64,000 nucleotides of DNA from JANRLF01 sp033762815 (GTDB lineage Bacteria; Bacteroidota; Bacteroidia; Chitinophagales; CAIOSU01), in contig JANRLF010000005.1 of the NCBI GenBank assembly GCA_033762815.1, positions 62,001 to 126,000 on the forward strand. Reading direction: 5' to 3'. The translations under genes and the position numbers were made by a program. Shown here in pieces: positions 9,142 through 17,690 of the stretch; the stretch's first letter is position 1; each line of letters starts with the position of its first letter. The notes beneath the pieces are model-generated. The model searched no databases and was not told the origin of the DNA. It worked only from the letters and a program-made list of their open reading frames with translations.

Positions 9142-9762
9142 ATGAAGAAGTTTTTGGATACCTCAGCAGAAATGCAATTGACCAAGTGGGCCAATACGGT
9201 GGTAATTATTGTTTTTCTATCCTATTTTTTGGTTAACCTTGCAGCGTTTTTGAGTGTTCGACATGGTAAACAGGCCTGGGATTATGCTAGTTATGCTACT
9301 CCGTTGTTTTGGTTGTGCCTTGCTACTTATGCTTTTTCCGTTATGATACTTACCCGATGGGTTTATTACTGCTATAAGAATATTTCCATGATTGGAAAGC
9401 TTCAGCATGGAGTAAAGTGGGCTGTGGCTTACTTTTATATCCCTGCGCTCAACTTAGTCTACCCTGGTAGGGTGTTGGAAGAAATATGGTATAGGCTGCA
9501 AATAATGAATGGGGTAAAGCCTAAAGGGAATAGCTATATCAACTTATGGTCATACTCCTATTTTATTTCCTTGTTTTTAATACTGATAATGGTGATCGTC
9601 AATAGCCCCAACTACAAAGTAGGCCTCACCCGTAATATGGTTTGCAGTGGCTTGATTATCCTTTCCACATGGAGCTTGAATAAAGCGTTAAAGCAATTAG
9701 CATTTCAGGAAAAGAAAGGCTATAGAAACTACAACATCAATTTTCCTGAAGGAGATGATTAA
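9142..9762 (+). CDS. DUF4328 family integral membrane protein
   Basis: A 206-residue predicted membrane protein with hydrophobic segments at about 18-38, 54-76, 100-116, 147-165 and a short one near 175. The central stretch TRWVYYCYKN followed by WAVAYFYIPALNLVYPGRV and EEIWYRL fits the DUF4328 signature (aromatic-rich helix, then a P-x-x-N-L-x-x-P turn and an EIW motif). Function is unknown for the family. The open frame reaches a TTG at 9106, but the ATG at 9142 is preferred because the upstream part is AT-rich leader with a TTTG-containing promoter-like element. It follows the pnp terminator, so it is probably transcribed separately. Confidence 0.65.
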   Translation: MKKFLDTSAEMQLTKWANTVVIIVFLSYFLVNLAAFLSVRHGKQAWDYASYATPLFWLCLATYAFSVMILTRWVYYCYKNISMIGKLQHGVKWAVAYFYIPALNLVYPGRVLEEIWYRLQIMNGVKPKGNSYINLWSYSYFISLFLILIMVIVNSPNYKVGLTRNMVCSGLIILSTWSLNKALKQLAFQEKKGYRNYNINFPEGDD

Positions 9763-9764
9763 CG

Positions 9765-10811
9765 CTAGAAACAGGAAGTACCGCCTATACTAAAGCTCAA
9801 GTTTCCTGTTACGGAGCCACAGGCCAACGAATCTAAGGTGGCAGGATGTAGTGTTACAAAGCGCCGCTCTTGGCTACTTCTTGTGGAAAACAAGCCAAGA
9901 CCTCCATTAATGTTGGTATACTTTGTTTGTGATTGCAACTGGGTGATACCCAACTGGCCTTGGTTGACATTGATATAATTGTATAGTACTTCCCCCCCAA
10001 TCAAAAACCTAAATTCTAAAGGTTTGGCCAATGGTGCCCTGCCTACTGTGTTGTCAACCGCTATGCCTCTTGCTACGCCTGCAAAAAAATCTTTTCCGTC
10101 TATCAATTCCCTCAATACCTCATTGCCACCTGTACCTGAACTGTAAGCATTCTGCACCAAAGTAATATCTACAAAAAAAGTATCACGGTCACTGGTGTTG
10201 GAAAGGGGCCACTGTTCATACCAAAAACGCAGTACTACATCATAAGCCTTGGCATCTTTTGCGGAAACCCAACGTACTTCCACTGGCCTAAAGGAATTAT
10301 TACCCTCAGGGATTACAAAGTTGATAGGGAAATCTATAGACTCATCAGCTGGCGGGCGTTCCAGCTTTATGGTATCTACAATTGGGCTTTCGGCAGTAAC
10401 CAATTTGCCCGATACCAAGTTGCGCACCACCAGCCGATAATTTTCAGAGGCCGAAAGCGGCGTACTAGTGGTATATATGATATTGGAATCCAACCCAAAA
10501 TCACCGTTGCCATCTCGCGCAACCTTAATAGGGCTTAAGCTGATAGTATCCCCATTGGAGATTTTTACCAGCTTTACACTTAAGTCCTCTATGGGGTAAA
10601 ACAGGGAGTCAGGGTTATCGGAAAAATCAAGGGCACTTCTTTCTTGGTCCAGGTATGCCTTTTGTACCCTAATGTATTGTACAGGCTCCTTAGGGTCAAG
10701 CAAGCCATATACCACCATTACCTCTTCATAATCAGCCGCTACATCTAAATCTGTAGAGCAAGCGGCCAGCATTAATGTAAAGCCGGCCATTAAGCCTAAG
10801 AAAATCTTCAT
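9765..10811 (-). CDS. DUF4249 family outer-membrane-type lipoprotein
   Basis: A 348-residue lipoprotein. The N-terminal signal ends in the lipobox LAAC with Cys18 as the acylated residue. The following EEVMVVYGLLDPKEPVQYIRVQKAYL region is typical of DUF4249, a Bacteroidota-specific family of beta-rich exported lipoproteins often found beside TonB-dependent receptors. Here no receptor is adjacent: it is convergent with the DUF4328 gene (2 bp gap) and divergent from the T9SS operon. The biological role of the family is unknown; a surface ligand-binding or assembly role would be inference. Confidence 0.72.
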   Translation of the reverse strand: MKIFLGLMAGFTLMLAACSTDLDVAADYEEVMVVYGLLDPKEPVQYIRVQKAYLDQERSALDFSDNPDSLFYPIEDLSVKLVKISNGDTISLSPIKVARDGNGDFGLDSNIIYTTSTPLSASENYRLVVRNLVSGKLVTAESPIVDTIKLERPPADESIDFPINFVIPEGNNSFRPVEVRWVSAKDAKAYDVVLRFWYEQWPLSNTSDRDTFFVDITLVQNAYSSGTGGNEVLRELIDGKDFFAGVARGIAVDNTVGRAPLAKPLEFRFLIGGEVLYNYINVNQGQLGITQLQSQTKYTNINGGLGLFSTRSSQERRFVTLHPATLDSLACGSVTGNLSFSIGGTSCF

Positions 10812-10977
10812 TCAACAAAAATAAACGATTATGTGCAAGTTAAGTTGTGCTTGGTCGAAAATACAGGCCCAACAGCCTAAAAAGCATAAAATACAGGTTG
10901 ATTATTTAAACATTCTAAATTTTGGGGAAATTCATTAGCTTTAAAGCAATATTACCGAATTGTAAAATCTAGTGCAG

Positions 10978-12000
10978 GTGAAGCACTGCTACTATTTGCT
11001 TTTATTACTGCTAATAATGCTATTTGCCGGTACTTCACTACGGGCGCAGGATATCCATTTTTCCCAGTTCTATGCCCACCCACTTGCCTTGAACCCTACT
11101 TTGGCGGGTTATAGTGAAGGCGATTACAGACTGGCGGCCATTTACCGTAACCAATGGAATACCGTAGCCACCCCATTTGAAACCTATGGTGCTTCCTTTG
11201 ATTCCCGAATCCCTTTAAAAAAAGTAAAGGAAGACGTTTTTGGTGCAGGGATTTCCATTATCAATGATAAAGCTGGGGCGCAAGGACTAAAACTGTTCAC
11301 AGGGTCTTTAAGCGTAGCCTATCACAAGCAATTGGGTAAAAAGCAAAAACAGTATTTGGGCTTGGGATTGCAGTTGAGCTATACACAGCGCAGTATCGAT
11401 TATCAGGCATTGCGTTTCCCCAGCCAATATGACGGTGCTACCATTAACCCTGCTAACCCAAGCGGTGAGAATGTAGGCCAGAACATTACCATGTTCGACA
11501 TGAATGCGGGTTTATTCTACAGTGGAAGGCTAAGCGAAAGGGTCGGCATTTTCAACGGATTGGTAGTATCGCATTTGCTTCGCCCAAAAGAAAGCTTTAT
11601 CAATGACGATGATGCCCGTTTACAAATGAAGTACACCATTCATGGAGGGGCAAGAATAAGGGTCGGTAAACGCTGGCATCTTACACCCAACTATATTGTA
11701 ATGTTGCAAAACAAGGCTAGGGAAATCAATGTGGGTTCAGCGGTAGAGTATCAGTTGGGGCCTGTACAGAAGGGTGTGATATTAAGTATAGGTGGTTGGT
11801 ACCGCATTAAGGATAGCGGTATTGTTTCGGCGGGTGCAGAGTTTAAAAGAATCAGGCTGGGCTTAAGCTACGATATTGCTTCATCCAGTTTGCAACAAGT
11901 ACCTAAGGTGACTAGTGGCTTTGAGATTTCATTGATTTATACCGGTTTGTTTGCTAAAAATACCAGTGGGCCCATTTTGGTACCCTGTCCAAGATTGTAA
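10978..12000 (+). CDS. PorP/SprF family type IX secretion membrane protein
   Basis: A 340-residue outer-membrane beta-barrel protein. A signal peptide (long leucine run, cleavage after LRAQ) leads into QDIHFSQFYAHPLALNPTLAGYSEGDYR, the diagnostic opening of the PorP/SprF family, with later family motifs YRNQWN and GAGISIINDKAG. PorP belongs to the T9SS envelope machinery, and SprF-type paralogues are needed for secretion of a partner cargo with a type B C-terminal domain. The only possible starts are GTG codons at 10972 and 10978, because a stop lies just upstream; 10978 gives a basic residue at position 2 and a compact signal peptide. First gene of a four-gene run; 3 bp before the PorE-like gene. 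Confidence 0.9.
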   Translation: MKHCYYLLLLLLIMLFAGTSLRAQDIHFSQFYAHPLALNPTLAGYSEGDYRLAAIYRNQWNTVATPFETYGASFDSRIPLKKVKEDVFGAGISIINDKAGAQGLKLFTGSLSVAYHKQLGKKQKQYLGLGLQLSYTQRSIDYQALRFPSQYDGATINPANPSGENVGQNITMFDMNAGLFYSGRLSERVGIFNGLVVSHLLRPKESFINDDDARLQMKYTIHGGARIRVGKRWHLTPNYIVMLQNKAREINVGSAVEYQLGPVQKGVILSIGGWYRIKDSGIVSAGAEFKRIRLGLSYDIASSSLQQVPKVTSGFEISLIYTGLFAKNTSGPILVPCPRL

Positions 12001-12003
12001 GTA

Positions 12004-14037
12004 TTGAAAAAACTATTGGCCATATTGACCTTGTTTTGTTGGGTATCCGTCCAAGCCCAATCGCCCGTTATTGAGTTGGGTCCTAAAAAGTTCAAGGTAC
12101 GCAAGGCGATCAAGCAGGCCGATAAGCAGGTAAAACTTGGAAACATTTATGCAGCCTCGGAATTGTACGAGCAAGTATTGGAGAAAAAGCCAACCCAAGT
12201 GAAAATAGCTTGGCAATTGGCCCAATCATACCAAGCAGCACGCGATTATGTAAAAGCAGAAAAATGGTACGGCCATGTTGCAGAAACTGATGCGGACGCC
12301 TATCCCGAGGCGGGATATTACCAAGCATTGATGATGAAAATGAACGGCAAGTATGCCGAGGCGCAAACCTTGTTCAATAGTTTTGCCAAAGCATATAAAG
12401 GGGAAAGCGCACAGTTTAAGAAATGGGCAAAAACCGAAGCCGAAGGCTGTTCATTGGCGTTGAAAGAAGGCCAATCGGGCAATGGTATCAAGCTTATCCA
12501 TTTAAGCGATACCGTCAATTCGGCTTACTCCGATGTGTCACCAATAATGTGGGACAAAAACACCATACTTTTTGCTGCACTGCCCGAGGATTCCGTATTG
12601 GTCATTTATCCCGATAGCAGTACGAAACCCGACCACCATATCAAGTTTTATAGCACCCAAAAAGGCCCCAATGGCTATAGCCCTGCCACCAAATTCCCCC
12701 AGTTCGATAAAGTGGGTAGCCATGTTGCCAACGGTGCGTTTTCTCCGGATGGCAAACGGTTTTATTTTACCATATGCGATGAGGTGAGCTTTACTAAAAT
12801 CAACTGCAAAATCTATGTAAGCCATTCCGAGAACGGTACATGGAGCGAACCAGTAGTATTGGATAACCGCATCAATATGGAAGGCTATACCAATACACAG
12901 CCTGCGGTAGGTAGCAATATCAATAACAGCGAAGTGCTTTATTTCGTATCGGATAGGCCTGGCGGAAAAGGGGGGCTAGACATTTGGTATAGCATTATTG
13001 ATAAAAAGGGTAATTACCAAGAACCAAAAAATGCAGGTAAAATCAATTCCGATAGGGATGAAGCTACCCCCTTTTATGACAATGCTAATGGCACCCTTTA
13101 TTTTAGTTCCAATGGATGGGTGGGTTTAGGTGGCTACGATATCTTTAAGGTCATCGGAAAAATCAATAAATGGACACCACCTGAAAATATGGGCAAGGCC
13201 TTTAACAGCAGTGCCGATGATATGTATTTCAGTGCCGATAAGGACCAAACCAAGGGGTTTTTAGTGTCCAATAGGGTAGGAGTTATCAGTTTGAAAAGCC
13301 CCACTTGCTGCGACGATATTTTCGCTTTTGAAAGTACCAAAGATATCCTTGTCGCTGTGAAAGGATATGTGTTTGATGAAAGCAACCCCGGTGTTCCTTT
13401 AAATGGAGCAAAAGTATCCCTAAGCCTAATGAGTGAGGGGGACGACATTCCCGTCAACGAGCAACAAATGGCCAATGATGAGCGCTATTTCTTTTCTTTG
13501 GGCTTGGGCAATAACTATAAAGTAACCGGCAGTATGTCAGGATACTTAAACCGTTCAGCGGCATTTACTACTTTTCAGATTAGCGAAAGCGACACCTTGG
13601 TGGTAGATATTTTTATGAAGAAGTTGGAGAAGGACAAAAGCTACAGCATCAAGAATATTTACTACGATTACAATTCTGCTGCCTTGAGGCAAGAATCATC
13701 TGCCTCGTTGGATAGCTTATATACTATTTTGATTGAAAATCCTGGTATCAGTATCGAGTTGGGCTCACATACCGATGCCCGGGGTTCGGAAACTTATAAT
13801 ATTAACCTTTCTCAAAAACGTGCGGAAAGTGTGGTGAAATATTTAGTAGGGAAAGGCATTGCATTGGAGCGGCTGAAAGCCAGGGGATACGGTGAGACGC
13901 AGTTATTGGCCGATTGCTCCCAATTGGCCCAATGCCCCACTGAGGGTGAGGGCGACTGTCCATGCCACCAACAAAACAGAAGAACAGAGTTTAAGATTAT
14001 TGATGTAAAGGAAGTACCTAATGAAAACGAACAGTAA
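12004..14037 (+). CDS. PorE-like T9SS protein: TPR, PD40, CRD and OmpA domains
   Basis: A 677-residue exported protein. Domains in order: signal peptide (MKKLLAILTLFCWVSVQAQ), TPR repeats (about 30-130), a PD40 beta-propeller (about 165-440, with repeats such as NGAFSPDGKRFYF and LYFVSDRPGGKGGLDIWYS), a carboxypeptidase-regulatory-like domain (about 448-535) and a C-terminal OmpA-like domain (about 545-672) whose SHTDARGSETYN motif binds diaminopimelate peptidoglycan. This architecture is that described for PorE, which links the T9SS ring or translocon to peptidoglycan. The start is TTG at 12004: the PorP stop lies in frame one codon upstream and the TTG opens a perfect signal peptide. It could be an accessory paralogue dedicated to the two cargo genes downstream, not the core PorE. 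Confidence 0.85.
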   Translation: MKKLLAILTLFCWVSVQAQSPVIELGPKKFKVRKAIKQADKQVKLGNIYAASELYEQVLEKKPTQVKIAWQLAQSYQAARDYVKAEKWYGHVAETDADAYPEAGYYQALMMKMNGKYAEAQTLFNSFAKAYKGESAQFKKWAKTEAEGCSLALKEGQSGNGIKLIHLSDTVNSAYSDVSPIMWDKNTILFAALPEDSVLVIYPDSSTKPDHHIKFYSTQKGPNGYSPATKFPQFDKVGSHVANGAFSPDGKRFYFTICDEVSFTKINCKIYVSHSENGTWSEPVVLDNRINMEGYTNTQPAVGSNINNSEVLYFVSDRPGGKGGLDIWYSIIDKKGNYQEPKNAGKINSDRDEATPFYDNANGTLYFSSNGWVGLGGYDIFKVIGKINKWTPPENMGKAFNSSADDMYFSADKDQTKGFLVSNRVGVISLKSPTCCDDIFAFESTKDILVAVKGYVFDESNPGVPLNGAKVSLSLMSEGDDIPVNEQQMANDERYFFSLGLGNNYKVTGSMSGYLNRSAAFTTFQISESDTLVVDIFMKKLEKDKSYSIKNIYYDYNSAALRQESSASLDSLYTILIENPGISIELGSHTDARGSETYNINLSQKRAESVVKYLVGKGIALERLKARGYGETQLLADCSQLAQCPTEGEGDCPCHQQNRRTEFKIIDVKEVPNENEQ

Positions 14038-14048
14038 CTGCTAATCCA

Positions 14049-17000
14049 TTGAAACGCATCTATCACATATTGCTCCTCAGCTTGCTGGCCACTTTCCCTG
14101 CAACAGCTCAACAACAGATACAGCTTTTTGTAGAGGATTTTGAAAACGGGAACAACTATTTCGTGACCGATACGGTAGCCAATGGCAAAGAGAAATGGAT
14201 TGTAAACAACGAGTACAACGGCCAGTCGGTTTATCCGTTCACCACCAGGCAAGACAGTGTCTATTTCGGCAACGGCACTATTACCAATGCCCCATTTAGC
14301 ACCTACCTGCATATACATGATAGTACCCTAGCTCCTGGCATTGCCAATGCCAACTATGACCCTTCCGCCCCTTCCGAAGATTTTGTGTACACTGCCGCGG
14401 GTTTCTGTACAAAAGGCATGGAAGATGTGAAGCTGGTGTTTTTCTATATAGTAGAAGGCGACACTATCAATTCCAGCCCTACGGCTTGGGGGGAGGTTTA
14501 CTATAGTATTGACGGGGGACCTTGGGTACAAACAGGAGACCCTAAATACTATAAGCAAACCAACTGGAGGTACGAACAGATTCAAGACACCGCCTTTAAC
14601 GATGTGGTGAACTTGCGCATCGGCTTTAAATGGGTGAATAATGGTGGAAGCCAAACAAAGACCATTTCCTTTGGGGTGGACGATATTCAAATGGTAGCTA
14701 CCTATGACGACGTGAACAACCCAGTGCAAATCAATATAGTAGATGTGTTTCCCGACACGGTTTGCAGGCAGAACTTTTTAGTACTGCAATGGGAGCTTTC
14801 CAGCCAACTGTGCGATGCCACTTATCAGATAGAGCTATCAAATGCTACGGGCAATTTTGCCAATCCACGGCAAATGGGGGTATTTGACATTTTTTACCCT
14901 GATACTACTGGATTTATCGGCATCACCATCCCTTCCAATATTCCATTGGGCACCTGCTATAAAGTGAGATTGGTTAGATTGTCTCCCGCACCTACCATAA
15001 TCGGCTCGGCAAGCACTTGCTTTGTAGTGCGCAATTGCCCAAACACCATTACCACCTTAACCCCAATTGTAGTGACTGATGCCGATACCGTTTGTTCCCG
15101 CAGTGCTATTGATGTACCCTTTTTCTCTACTGGGGTATTCAACAGCAGTAATATTTACCGGGCAGAACTTTCCGATTCCAATGGCACGTTCAACAATCCG
15201 CAAACCATTGGTACTTTTCCTAGCTCACAGACTTATGACCCATCATTGGGTTCACCCCCAGGCAATGTTTCCGGCTTGATACCTTCCACCCCTGCTGGTT
15301 GTAACTATTACATTAGGGTAGTGTCAACCAACCCCAGTGCCACAGGTTCCGTTTATGGTCCTTTTTGTATCTCGCAATGCGATATGTTGACCAACAATAC
15401 AGTCGATATACAACTATGTATTACCGAGCAAACAGGCATTGACACTGTTATCAGTGTAGGCATTAATACTTGGGACACTTTGGCCAATTATGCGCCTGGC
15501 AATCAGTTTTCCGTTCAATTATTGAGTAGGATGACTTTGGCCCTGATTAATGAAGGAGGTTTAGGCGCTGTATTCGACACTACCACCAATACCTTCAACC
15601 TGATAGTGCCCGGACTATTTGACTTGCTGAATTTGGGCATTGCTCCGGGTTCCTATTATGCCCGCATTGTTTCCGATAGTTCTAACTTATCTTACGACCA
15701 AAACGGAACCATTATCAGGCTTACCATAGGCGCCCCAGCCGATAATCCGCCGAACATTTTGACTACTGATTCGGTGTTCTGTAATACCGAAGTGGTTGGC
15801 TTCATCATTGATCCTTATAATCCAGATTCGGATTACGAATGGCTTTCCGCTGATTTAAACAATGGCCAGCCCTTTATTTGGCCGGGAAACACCTTATTGG
15901 TAAACTTTACAGGTGCACCTGTGAATGATTATACGGTGCTGGTACGGGAAATCAACTTTGGTTGTTATGGTGGGTATGCCCAAGGTAAAACTATTAATAT
16001 CATTTCTGTTCCCGATGGGGATATTACCGGTGAAGATAAGGTGTGCTTGGGCGATACGGTACAATTCCAGTTCCCTTATCAGCCAGCCACCTATTACGGC
16101 TGGGATATTAGCGCGGGCAATTTAATCGACACATCCAATAATGAAATCTCGACTGTTTTCGATTCTGTAGGCAATTATGACATTTTCGTTTATGCGCTGA
16201 ACGAGTGCGGTTCCAGTCGCGATACTGCTGAAATTGAGGTGGTGTCATTGTTAAGCATCGATGCGGGAAAAGATACTTCGGTATGTGCAGGCGAGCCAGT
16301 AGAGTTGATAGCAACTACACAAGGCTTTAGCAGGGGCTTGAGCACGACGGTTTCCAATGCAGGGCCCAATGCACAAGGTTTTATGTTCGATGTATCTGCC
16401 AATGACGATTTGACTATTACCTCATTGGATGCCAACTTCAACTCAACTGTGCCAAATGCCGATGTACGTGTTTATTTTAAAACCGGCACGCACGATGGTT
16501 TTGAAGGCGATTCTACCCAATGGACACTTTTAGGAGTGGCTACGGGTGTTGTGCCCAACCTGCCAGGTACTTTGACGCCTTTGCCCATTCCAATGAATGT
16601 TTCAGTATCAGCGGGGGACACTATTGCTTTCTATGTCACTACTACCAACAGCGCCAGAATGAAATATGTGAACGGCACCCAGGAGAACCGTATTTTTTCC
16701 ACGGATGGCATCATGAATATCCATGAAGGTACGCTGAATATATACCCCTTTGCAGCCAATACTGCCCCAAGGGTTTGGAGCGGCAGGGTCAACTACTTTA
16801 CCTATGGCGGCCTTACTTATCAATGGAGTAGTGGGGACACTACCCGTAATGCCACTGTAAGGCCTACTGCTACTACGGAGTATTCCATTTTGGCTAACGA
16901 TACCACGGGCTGCGGCAATACGGATAAGGTAACCGTCAGCGTATTTGCCGCACCCGCTGCCGATGCAGGCGACAGTGTAACCGTATGTGCTGGCAACACT

Positions 17001-17684
17001 GTAAGCGTAAATGCGAGTGCAGATGGTAGCTTTACTTGGGAACCCACTAATGGCCTCAGCGACCCCAATTCTTTAACGCCTACCATTACGCCAGATAGCA
17101 GTGTTTCATATATTCTGACGGTGAGCGGACAAAACGGCTGTAGCAACAAGGACACATTGAACATTACCGTACAGGTGCTATCGGAAAACAAGGATTCATT
17201 GGGGCTGTGCAAGGACCAAACTTTGGAACTGAGCTTGCCCGAAACTGCTGGGGCTCAATATCAATGGAACAATGGCGACGTTACTCGTACCATATCCGTA
17301 AATGTGCCAGGCGTATATACGGCCTTGTACAATGACGGTTCAGGCAACTGCCCTGCCCGTTACGTGTTTTCAGTACAAGATTATGACTGTGAATCCATTT
17401 TACAGATACCAACGGCATTTAGTCCCAATGGTGATGGCTTGAACGACTATTTTACCATTTTCGGGAAGAACATTGTTAAGTATCAGTTGGAAATATTTAA
17501 TCGCTGGGGCGAACTTGTATACAGCACTACCGATGCCAATGAATTGAACGACTTGCAAAAAGGCTGGGATGGCCGCCATAGGGGCGAATTGCAGAACTTG
17601 GCTGCATTTGTTTATAGGGTGAGGGCTACTGATGCCCTTGGTGTGAGCATTGATAAAAGTGGCAGTTTTACCTTGGTAAGATAA
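14049..17684 (+). CDS. Large T9SS cargo protein with type B (gliding-motility-associated) C-terminal domain
   Basis: A 1211-residue secreted protein. A signal peptide (KRIYHILLLSLLATFPATAQ) is followed by a beta-sandwich, MAM/jelly-roll-like region (about 22-225, ending in SFGVDDIQMVA), several Ig/PKD-like beta domains rich in Cys, Thr and Asp, and a C-terminal domain with the type B signature: IPTAFSPNGDGLNDYF, then EIFNRWGELVY and GWDG, ending FTLVR. Such domains direct export through the T9SS and surface attachment or release. The start is TTG at 14049, with the signal peptide beginning directly after it. It lies 11 bp after the PorE-like gene and 6 bp before a second type B cargo, suggesting the upstream SprF-like protein is its dedicated partner. 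Ligand unknown; adhesin is a guess. Confidence 0.85.
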   Translation: MKRIYHILLLSLLATFPATAQQQIQLFVEDFENGNNYFVTDTVANGKEKWIVNNEYNGQSVYPFTTRQDSVYFGNGTITNAPFSTYLHIHDSTLAPGIANANYDPSAPSEDFVYTAAGFCTKGMEDVKLVFFYIVEGDTINSSPTAWGEVYYSIDGGPWVQTGDPKYYKQTNWRYEQIQDTAFNDVVNLRIGFKWVNNGGSQTKTISFGVDDIQMVATYDDVNNPVQINIVDVFPDTVCRQNFLVLQWELSSQLCDATYQIELSNATGNFANPRQMGVFDIFYPDTTGFIGITIPSNIPLGTCYKVRLVRLSPAPTIIGSASTCFVVRNCPNTITTLTPIVVTDADTVCSRSAIDVPFFSTGVFNSSNIYRAELSDSNGTFNNPQTIGTFPSSQTYDPSLGSPPGNVSGLIPSTPAGCNYYIRVVSTNPSATGSVYGPFCISQCDMLTNNTVDIQLCITEQTGIDTVISVGINTWDTLANYAPGNQFSVQLLSRMTLALINEGGLGAVFDTTTNTFNLIVPGLFDLLNLGIAPGSYYARIVSDSSNLSYDQNGTIIRLTIGAPADNPPNILTTDSVFCNTEVVGFIIDPYNPDSDYEWLSADLNNGQPFIWPGNTLLVNFTGAPVNDYTVLVREINFGCYGGYAQGKTINIISVPDGDITGEDKVCLGDTVQFQFPYQPATYYGWDISAGNLIDTSNNEISTVFDSVGNYDIFVYALNECGSSRDTAEIEVVSLLSIDAGKDTSVCAGEPVELIATTQGFSRGLSTTVSNAGPNAQGFMFDVSANDDLTITSLDANFNSTVPNADVRVYFKTGTHDGFEGDSTQWTLLGVATGVVPNLPGTLTPLPIPMNVSVSAGDTIAFYVTTTNSARMKYVNGTQENRIFSTDGIMNIHEGTLNIYPFAANTAPRVWSGRVNYFTYGGLTYQWSSGDTTRNATVRPTATTEYSILANDTTGCGNTDKVTVSVFAAPAADAGDSVTVCAGNTVSVNASADGSFTWEPTNGLSDPNSLTPTITPDSSVSYILTVSGQNGCSNKDTLNITVQVLSENKDSLGLCKDQTLELSLPETAGAQYQWNNGDVTRTISVNVPGVYTALYNDGSGNCPARYVFSVQDYDCESILQIPTAFSPNGDGLNDYFTIFGKNIVKYQLEIFNRWGELVYSTTDANELNDLQKGWDGRHRGELQNLAAFVYRVRATDALGVSIDKSGSFTLVR

Positions 17685-17690
17685 TCGGCA

